A stretch of DNA of 5,267 nucleotides from UBA8437 sp963578885 (lineage in GTDB: Bacteria; Planctomycetota; Planctomycetia; Planctomycetales; Planctomycetaceae), in the NCBI GenBank assembly GCA_963578885.1, contig CAUZEQ010000322.1, positions 1-5,267 on the forward strand, given 5' to 3'. The notes beneath the pieces were generated by a model. It was not told the origin of the DNA. It did not search any database and worked only from the letters and a program-made list of their open reading frames with translations. This document shows, piece by piece, positions 1-5,267 of this stretch. The number at the start of each line of letters is the position of its first letter. The first letter of the stretch is position 1. A program made the translations under genes and the position numbers.

Positions 1-2
1 AT

Positions 3-1334
3 GCCATCTCACGCCGCAGCATGTTGCAGGGAACCGGCGCGGCGGTGGCGCTGCCGCTGCTGGACGTGATGAGTCCCTCGACCGAAGCAGCCGCACCCAC
101 CGATGCCGAATCGGCCTCACCCCGTCGACTGGCCTACCTCTATTTTCCCAATGGCGTGGCCGACGGGGCCTGGGACCCGCAAGCGGTCGATCGCAACGGC
201 CAGGTCACGCGTCTCAATCGCTTGATGGCACCCCTGCAACCCTACCAGGACCAGCTGACGGTCATCCGCAACATGTGGACACCCGAGGGCAACGGCCACG
301 GGGCCGGCACCGCGACCTGGCTGACCGCCGGAGACTACAGCGAACGCCGGATCGATGCCGGAGGCACCTCGGCCGACCAGCTCGCAGCCCGCAGCATCGG
401 ACACAAGACGCTGTTGCCGTCGCTGGAACTATCACTTCGCGGCGAGGGCTTCTTCAGCAACAGCCTGGTCCGCAACACGCTCTCCTGGTCCTCGCACAAT
501 ACCCCCGCTCCCAGGGACATCGAGCCGCGAGTAATCTTTGATCGGATGTTTCGCCGGGGGACCGCCGCCGATCCTGAACGCTCGATTCTCGACCTCGTCG
601 CTGACGACGCCAGGGCCCTGAAGCGACGCGGCAGCTTCGCCGACAGCCGCAAGCTCGACGAATACCTCGAGTCGATCCGCAGCATCGAACGGCGGCTCGA
701 GTTCGCCGACCGGCAGGCCAACCGCGCCACGGGCCTGCCGCACCCGCCCCGGCGACCCGGACCGGCGATCCCCACCTCGCACCGCGAATACCTCAGGGTG
801 ATGCTCGAGATGATCGTGCTGGCCTTCTGGGCCGACGCGACCCGCGTCGCGACCTTCATGCTCGACCACGGCCAGAGCAACCGCTACTGCAGCTTCGTCG
901 ACGGAGTCCAGGGGACCTGGCACGCACTCTCGCACTGGAAAGACTACGACGGCAAGACCGAGCACGACGATGGCATCACTTCGTGGAAGTCGGCGGCCCA
1001 GAAGAAACAGATGTACAACCTCGTCACCGGTTGGCACCTCCAACAGGTCGCCTGGTTCCTGGGCCGGCTGAAGTCGATCTCCGAGGGCGAACACACGCTG
1101 CTTGATAACTCGATGATCGTCTACGGCTCGAGCCTCGCCGACGGACATGCCCATGCCGAATCCAACCTCCCGTTGCTGCTGGCCGGCGGAGGCGGTGGGA
1201 CGATCCGGGGCGGAATGTTGCTGAAACCCCGCAGTGCCGTGTCGATGTCGCGTCTGCACCTGGCCCTGCTACAGCGGCTGGGCGTCGACATCAACCGATT
1301 CGGTGATGCCAGGCGGCCGATCGAGCTGAGCTGA
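3..1334 (+). CDS. DUF1552 domain-containing protein (HXXSHH family), Tat-exported, 5' end outside the window
   Basis: The frame is open to the window's left edge. The six codons before the first ATG (base 21) read AISRRS, so the N-terminus is ...SRRSMLQGTGAAVALPLL, a typical twin-arginine signal with a hydrophobic core. The ATG at 21 is therefore internal, and the true start lies upstream of base 1. Numbering from that Met, the rest matches DUF1552 (Pfam PF07586) along its length: RRLAYLYFPNGV (35-46), a GNGHGAGTATWLTAG block (90-104), NTLSW (152-156), a helical segment with SIRSIERRLEF (218-228), REYLRVMLEMIVLAFWADAT (255-274), the signature region WHALSHW (300-306) and a C-terminal block DGHAHAESNLPLLLAGGGGG (374-393). 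It ends at TGA 1332-1334. At 437 residues plus a few missing at the N-terminus, the length is near normal for the family. The function is unknown; the protein is predicted to be exported folded. Relatives commonly sit next to DUF1592/DUF1588 cytochrome-type genes, which would be off-window. The last His of the family motif is Trp here. Confidence 0.93.
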   Translation, partial: AISRRSMLQGTGAAVALPLLDVMSPSTEAAAPTDAESASPRRLAYLYFPNGVADGAWDPQAVDRNGQVTRLNRLMAPLQPYQDQLTVIRNMWTPEGNGHGAGTATWLTAGDYSERRIDAGGTSADQLAARSIGHKTLLPSLELSLRGEGFFSNSLVRNTLSWSSHNTPAPRDIEPRVIFDRMFRRGTAADPERSILDLVADDARALKRRGSFADSRKLDEYLESIRSIERRLEFADRQANRATGLPHPPRRPGPAIPTSHREYLRVMLEMIVLAFWADATRVATFMLDHGQSNRYCSFVDGVQGTWHALSHWKDYDGKTEHDDGITSWKSAAQKKQMYNLVTGWHLQQVAWFLGRLKSISEGEHTLLDNSMIVYGSSLADGHAHAESNLPLLLAGGGGGTIRGGMLLKPRSAVSMSRLHLALLQRLGVDINRFGDARRPIELS

Positions 1335-1343
1335 TCCGTCGCG

Positions 1344-4300
1344 TCACTGCGACAGCAGGTAGGCGATCAGGTCGCGGAGTTCTGCGGGAGTCTTGACCAG
1401 CCCCGGCGGCATCGACGAGACGTCTTGTGTCTTCCTCGCCTCGATCTCCTCACGAGGAATCTCGATCCGCTTCGCTTCGGAGGTCAGCACGGTCAGAGCC
1501 TGTCCGGTTTCACCGACGACCAGTCCGGTCACGGTCTTGCCGCTCTTGGTGACGATGACCGACGAGCGAAAGACCGGCGAGATCTTGCGACCAGGCAGCA
1601 GGACACTCTCGACCAGGTACGGCACCGTGAATCTCCGACCGGCCCCCACCAGGCTGGGCGCCCCCGGCACCGCGGCCAGGCCGCGGGCCGCATGACACTT
1701 GGCACATCCGATCCCCGATGCGGCAAACAGCTTCGCGCCTCGAGCCTTGTCTCCCCGGGCCACTTCGGCCGCCCAGTCGACAGCCAGGAACTTCGCTCCG
1801 ACCTTCTGCTTGCCACCCCGGACCGCCTCCTTCAGCCGCGCCGCCAGTCCCCCGGCATCCAACGGCTCGGGCAACGTCGACTGCACCGATCCCCCCAGCG
1901 AGCGGTAGTGCAGGTACAGGCAATGCTCGCCGAGGACATTCCGCACCCGAAACAGCACCTCGTTACTACCCGGCTGCAGCTCGGCGAAGACCACGTCCTG
2001 CAGCGGCAGGCCGCCCCGGACGGTGTCGTGTTCGTGCACCAGCTTGCCGTTGACCCAGACCTTCAGGCCATCGTCCGAGCCGGGTGTGATCAGCACCTGC
2101 TGCCGACGCGGGCTGATCAGCCGCAGGTAGGCGTAGCACGAGGCTCCGTCGGTGTCGCCGTACCGCTTGTGAAAATCGAACATACGGCTCGACTTCAGCT
2201 TCGACCACTTGATCGTCCCACCGGCCGTCTTGTAGGCCGCCGAGAGATCCACCGCGCGAGTCTCGGGGAGATGCACCGTCTCGAATCCCGCCTCGCGATC
2301 GTCAAACGGACCGGCAACCCACAGCTGCGAGATCCCGCGAATCGGAGCCCGCTTCAATCGCTGCTGCTGGCTCTGCACTCGGACCACCTCGACCAGAGGC
2401 TCCGAGCGAGAGTCCCGGGTCAGCGACAGGAAATGAGCCGCCTGCAGTCGGACCGCCTCGGACCGATCCTTCAGCCTCGCGACCAGCAATGCAAACATCG
2501 CCTCCTCTTCGGAGGTCCGCGTTCCGGCGGCCCAGTGATCGGCCGTCGAGAAGACCCCCACCCGCCCCAATGTCCTCAGGTCGACCGTCTCGCCGACATA
2601 GGTGACCTTGTAGACCTTGTCGCTGGGCCAGCCGCCCAGCGGTGCTCCGGGCCGCAACCTGCCCACCGCCGGAGGGATCGTCAGCCGGGTTCCGATGGCC
2701 AGCACCGCTGCCAGACGCAGCTTCGCGTCGTCGGATCCGGCCCACACAACCAGTTGCTTCAACGAGGCCTTGTCTGCCAGCAACTGAAATGCGGCCTGGC
2801 GGATGTAGGTGTCTGAGGACCGTGCGGGCCCGGCCACGATCCGCTCGAGACTGGGAAACCGTCGGCGGGCCTGGGCGATGACGGCAAAGTGCTGCACCCG
2901 CGGATCGCGATCCTCGAGCAACCCGTCCCAGGTCTCGGCCAACCCCGGCTCGTCGGCAAAGTACTCGGCCAGGGCACGTACGGCGACCGGACGTGCCCGA
3001 GACCGCCGGTCGCCGACCAGCTTCACCAGGTACTTGACCGCCCCAGCGGCATCGACCCAACCGTGCTTGGCCGAATGAGCCGTCAGCCAGACCAGGTGAG
3101 GATACTCGGGGCGATCCGCCTTCGAGGCCATCAGTCGACGCACGACGCCCCGGACCGCCTTGCGGCCTCGACGCAACAGCTCGACGTAGGCCCGACGTGC
3201 CGGCCACGAAGCTCCACTGTCGAGTTCCGCGAAGAGCCGACCCGGTGTGGCTCGCATCAGGTCAAGACCCCGAAACGTGTCGCCCCGGCCGCGGTCCCTG
3301 GAGCGGATCATCAGCAGGTCGCTGCGGTAGACGGGTGACCCCTCGTTATGAGCCATGTAGGCCAGCGTGACAAAGATGTTGCCACCCCGGCCCACCGCGA
3401 CCCCGACCGGTCGGGCCGTGTCGAGTCCCTCGAGCACCACGTGCTCGGTTGCCTGGAACGTCGCTCCCTGGCGCCGCACCTCGTAACGCGTCACCGCCCG
3501 ACGGCCCCAGCGGGCCAGCAGCAGGTTGCCCCGGTACATCGCGGGCAACCCCGGCTCGTCGTAGTACGTCTGCCCGACCGGGACCCCACGACCCATGTCG
3601 GCGACCATCGTCTTGAGCAGATCGGCCCGGTCGGGTGTCTTGCGAGGCATCCACCCACGCGGCCAGCCGAAATCGGATCCGGGAGTCACGTGCAGCAGCC
3701 GGCCGGGCACGTAATCCAGCGGCAGGCCCTCGTGGTCGTTGTCGTGAGTGAACAGGTTCCAGCGGCTGTCGAAGACCAGCCCGCAACTGTTGCGGGTGCC
3801 GCGGGCCACCACCTGCAGATCGCTGCCGTCGGGCAGGCATCTGAGGACCCCGCCCACACCGGTGTAGGGAACCTTGGTCCCCTCGGGCTGGCAGAAGAAT
3901 GTCCAGTGGCCCCAGTGATCGGGACGGCGGAAGTCGCCGTAGAAAACCAGCATGTCGCCCAGCGACAGGTAGAGGTATCCGTCGGGACCCCAGGCCAGGC
4001 CGTGGAAGCACTGGTGAGGGTGATAGTCGGGGTGGCCCCAGATCAGTCGCTTCGCCTGGACCCCGGTCCGCTTCGTGACGGCTCCGGGCAACAGGTACAA
4101 GGCCCGGTTGGTCATCGCGTACAGATCGTTGCCGCGGATCTCGATGTCATAGACCCACGAATCGGCCGGGAAACGGAAGATCTCACGCCGCTTCCCCAAT
4201 CCGCCGGCTCCCGAGTCGGCATCCGGTTCGTAGACGAACACCGCCTCGCGGCCACCGACAAACAGCCGACCGCTGGCATCGGCCCGCATCGACAGGAAGG

Positions 4301-4460
4301 ACTCGCGAGGCGAACTGTCGATCGCCACGACCTCGAGTGCCGGGTCCCTCAGGCGATACTCCGCCTCCGCAGCAGCGGCCCGATCAGGGGCCGGCAGGAG
4401 GACCGCAAGGCAGGCAGCGGCGAGGCCTGCGAGGGGAACGCAGCGGCGCAGCTTCGTCAT
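1344..4460 (-). CDS. PVC-type haem-binding protein: beta-propeller dehydrogenase-like domain, HEAT repeats, jelly-roll-like domain, CXXCH cytochrome c domain
   Basis: This is a complete 1038-residue exported protein. The ATG at 4460-4458 was chosen because it begins a Sec signal: charged MTKLRR, hydrophobic core to about residue 24, likely cleavage near AAAA-EAEY (28-33). The same frame stays open upstream to 4877, but that stretch is low-complexity and overlaps the kinase gene. Domains: residues ~37-395 are a beta-propeller like the PVC-type membrane-bound dehydrogenase family (TIGR02604-like), with HGLAWGPDGYLYLSLGD (153-169) and GTRNSCGLVFDSRWNLFTHD (221-240) followed by ND. Residues ~418-690 are HEAT-like helical repeats. 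Residues ~709-855 look like a PA14/jelly-roll sandwich (LWVAGPF, SDDGLKVWVNGKLV). Residues ~885-1038 are a planctomycete haem domain (TIGR02603-like), with C919-A-K-C-H923 binding haem c and Met1017 in SSMPPGL as the likely sixth ligand. Probable role: periplasmic oxidation of an unknown, possibly sugar-like, substrate with electron transfer to the haem. The substrate cannot be read from sequence. No clear Shine-Dalgarno precedes the start. Confidence 0.92.
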   Translation of the reverse strand: MTKLRRCVPLAGLAAACLAVLLPAPDRAAAAEAEYRLRDPALEVVAIDSSPRESFLSMRADASGRLFVGGREAVFVYEPDADSGAGGLGKRREIFRFPADSWVYDIEIRGNDLYAMTNRALYLLPGAVTKRTGVQAKRLIWGHPDYHPHQCFHGLAWGPDGYLYLSLGDMLVFYGDFRRPDHWGHWTFFCQPEGTKVPYTGVGGVLRCLPDGSDLQVVARGTRNSCGLVFDSRWNLFTHDNDHEGLPLDYVPGRLLHVTPGSDFGWPRGWMPRKTPDRADLLKTMVADMGRGVPVGQTYYDEPGLPAMYRGNLLLARWGRRAVTRYEVRRQGATFQATEHVVLEGLDTARPVGVAVGRGGNIFVTLAYMAHNEGSPVYRSDLLMIRSRDRGRGDTFRGLDLMRATPGRLFAELDSGASWPARRAYVELLRRGRKAVRGVVRRLMASKADRPEYPHLVWLTAHSAKHGWVDAAGAVKYLVKLVGDRRSRARPVAVRALAEYFADEPGLAETWDGLLEDRDPRVQHFAVIAQARRRFPSLERIVAGPARSSDTYIRQAAFQLLADKASLKQLVVWAGSDDAKLRLAAVLAIGTRLTIPPAVGRLRPGAPLGGWPSDKVYKVTYVGETVDLRTLGRVGVFSTADHWAAGTRTSEEEAMFALLVARLKDRSEAVRLQAAHFLSLTRDSRSEPLVEVVRVQSQQQRLKRAPIRGISQLWVAGPFDDREAGFETVHLPETRAVDLSAAYKTAGGTIKWSKLKSSRMFDFHKRYGDTDGASCYAYLRLISPRRQQVLITPGSDDGLKVWVNGKLVHEHDTVRGGLPLQDVVFAELQPGSNEVLFRVRNVLGEHCLYLHYRSLGGSVQSTLPEPLDAGGLAARLKEAVRGGKQKVGAKFLAVDWAAEVARGDKARGAKLFAASGIGCAKCHAARGLAAVPGAPSLVGAGRRFTVPYLVESVLLPGRKISPVFRSSVIVTKSGKTVTGLVVGETGQALTVLTSEAKRIEIPREEIEARKTQDVSSMPPGLVKTPAELRDLIAYLLSQ

Positions 4461-4579
4461 CAGTCCATCTCGAGTGAATGCGATTGTACCCCCCAGTGTC
4501 GGCGGCCATTGTGGCACGCAACTCGGGTGCCAGCCAACCATGCCGTGTCCATCGGGCCGAGCGACCTGAATGGACCGAG
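4461..4579. other. 119-base intergenic gap between the kinase gene and the haem-protein gene
   Basis: No coding sequence is supported here. The haem-protein frame stays open through the gap, but the translation (Arg/Gly/Pro-rich) has no recognisable domain and precedes a good signal peptide. The gap holds a possible -10 element (4483-4488) for the haem-protein gene. It also holds a 6-base inverted repeat (GTCCAT 4547-4552, ATGGAC 4570-4575) with a 17-base loop and no T-run, which is too weak to call a terminator. No riboswitch-like or operator-like structure stands out. Confidence 0.7.
4483..4488 (-). promoter_or_regulatory. Possible -10 promoter element for the haem-protein gene
   Basis: On the minus strand this reads TACAAT, one mismatch from TATAAT, in an otherwise GC-rich gap. 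It ends 22 bases before the ATG, so transcription would start about 15 bases ahead of the start codon. No convincing TTGACA-like -35 box lies 16-18 bases upstream, so it rests on the -10 match and its position alone. The short leader would fit the lack of a strong ribosome binding site (only a weak GAGATGG-like stretch is seen). Confidence 0.3.
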
Positions 4580-5267
4580 CTAATCGAACAATTCGAACAA
4601 CTCGATCCCGCCCAGGAACTGTGCGACCACCAGCCCGGCTCCCAGCAGGGCCATCACCGCCACCGCGACCGCGACCCGGACCAGCCTGCGGCGATCCGGC
4701 GGCGGCTCGGTACTTGGCTCCGGTTCCGAATCGGTCAGCGAATCGTCGAGTTGGCGTCCGCTGTGGGTTTCGAACGAGCGGGTGAACTGGGTCGAGTCGT
4801 AAGTGGCTCGGTCCACGTCGCGAGCCGGTTTCACGATATGCAGACCACGCTCCTTTGCTGTCAGGCCGCGACGGCACGACTCGAGTGCCCTGGCGAGCTT
4901 GGCCATCGACGGATACCGATCTGCGGGATCAACTGCGGTCATCCGATCGAAGATCTCCACCACCGAACTCGGGACACCCTCGCAGAGTTCCGACAGCGAC
5001 GGCCTGTCCGGACCCTGGTGCAGTCGCACCTGCGCGGCGGCCGAATCGACCGAGAACATCGTGCGACCGCTCAGCAGGTAGCAGAAGGTGGCTCCCAGCG
5101 AGTAGACATCGACGCGGTGATCTGCCTGTCGGGCATTGGCTGCCTGTTCGGGGGCCACGAAATGAGGCGTCCCCAGCATGACGTTGACCATGGTCAGCCG
5201 CGAGTCGCCCGCCGGTTCCCCGAGTGTGCCATCCCCACCGTCTTCCAGCTGCGACTCACCCATCGTA
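4580..5267 (-). CDS. Serine/threonine protein kinase (Hanks type), C-terminal part, membrane-anchored; 5' end outside the window
   Basis: The frame is open to the right edge, with an ACG codon ahead of the first ATG (5263), so this is the 3' part of a longer gene. Numbering from that Met: residues 1-30 are an acidic activation loop ending in LGTPHFVAPEQA (30-41), with the P+1 GTP and the APE motif. DVYSLGATFCYLLSGR (52-67) is subdomain IX, with its invariant Asp52. VDPADRYPSM (111-120) is subdomain XI, whose Arg116 normally pairs with Glu39 of APE. Residues ~145-193 form a Ser/Thr-, acidic- and Pro-rich linker. Residues ~196-216 are one hydrophobic membrane helix preceded by Arg residues, so the kinase domain should be cytoplasmic. 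Only about 11 residues (ending IELFELFD) lie beyond the helix. It stops at TAG 4582-4580. The ATP-binding lobe, the HRD loop and DFG are not visible, so catalytic competence cannot be judged. Substrates are unknown. It lies upstream of the haem-protein gene on the same strand. Confidence 0.93.
   Translation of the reverse strand, partial: TMGESQLEDGGDGTLGEPAGDSRLTMVNVMLGTPHFVAPEQAANARQADHRVDVYSLGATFCYLLSGRTMFSVDSAAAQVRLHQGPDRPSLSELCEGVPSSVVEIFDRMTAVDPADRYPSMAKLARALESCRRGLTAKERGLHIVKPARDVDRATYDSTQFTRSFETHSGRQLDDSLTDSEPEPSTEPPPDRRRLVRVAVAVAVMALLGAGLVVAQFLGGIELFELFD

Noticed and set aside
1..69. ATG at base 1 as a gene start
   Set aside because: This frame gives a Cys/Arg-rich peptide that hits a stop codon after about 22 codons. 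The frame beginning at base 3 is the real one.
432..1259. 275-residue open frame on the - strand
   Set aside because: It lies opposite the DUF1552 gene, whose translation is conserved along this whole stretch. The antisense product has no family features.
1338..1353. Hairpin terminator between the convergent genes
   Set aside because: The stem is only five pairs with a six-base loop and no T-run on either strand, which is expected by chance in this composition.
1425..2816. 463-residue open frame on the + strand
   Set aside because: It is antisense to the haem-protein gene. Its composition (Gln/Arg/Pro/Leu-rich) is typical of a frame shadow in GC-rich coding DNA, and no domain or start signal is seen.
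4408..4460. Lipoprotein or Tat signal on the haem protein (LAAAC at residues 13-17; RR at 5-6)
   Set aside because: The hydrophobic core continues past Cys17 to an AAAA-EAE site that suits ordinary Sec cleavage. The RR pair lacks the surrounding Tat consensus, and c-type cytochromes need Sec export for haem attachment. The lipoprotein alternative is not fully excluded.
4547..4575. Terminator after the kinase gene
   Set aside because: Six-base arms with a 17-base loop and no T-run are too weak to call.
3348..4583. 411-residue open frame on the + strand
   Set aside because: It is antisense to the propeller part of the haem protein. Its composition is biased with no recognisable domain, while the minus-strand protein matches a known family throughout.
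4461..4877. N-terminal extension of the haem protein to an ATG at 4877
   Set aside because: The extra 139 residues are Arg/Gly/Pro-rich with no domain, overlap the kinase coding region for about 300 bases, and precede a good signal peptide that must be N-terminal in an exported cytochrome.

Overview
The window looks like a piece of a GC-rich Planctomycetota chromosome (or a close PVC-group relative). It holds three protein genes, and two of them run off the window edges. The assignment rests on gene content. The first gene is a Tat-exported DUF1552 protein. The second is a giant exported protein that joins a dehydrogenase-like beta-propeller, HEAT repeats, a jelly-roll-like domain and a C-terminal CXXCH haem domain. 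The third is a membrane-anchored Hanks-type Ser/Thr kinase. The first two families are greatly expanded in Planctomycetota, and kinases are abundant there.

Layout: bases 3-1334 (+) carry a DUF1552 protein whose start codon lies upstream of the window. Its twin-arginine motif is visible at the very edge. Nine bases separate its stop from the stop of the convergent second gene, 1344-4460 (-), a complete 1038-residue PVC-type haem-binding protein. A 119-base gap (4461-4579) follows. It has no gene, but contains a possible -10 element for the second gene. Bases 4580-5267 (-) hold the C-terminal part of a Ser/Thr kinase: the end of the activation loop, the C-lobe, a Ser/Thr/Pro-rich linker, one transmembrane helix and a very short outer tail. 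Its N-lobe and catalytic loop are outside the window.

How they may work together: the two exported proteins probably act outside the cytoplasmic membrane. The haem protein probably couples oxidation of an unknown substrate to electron transfer. DUF1552 has no established function and is usually found beside DUF1592/DUF1588-type planctomycete cytochrome proteins, which would lie upstream of base 1 if that pattern holds. The kinase is on the same strand and upstream of the haem protein. Co-transcription is possible, but the gap and the candidate -10 make independent transcription at least as likely.

I see no mobile element, CRISPR array, RNA gene or clear new system. The points worth a second look are a variant HXXSHH motif in the DUF1552 protein, the unusual middle domain, cysteine pattern and HEAT interruption of the haem protein, and the long acidic activation loop and tiny outer tail of the kinase.
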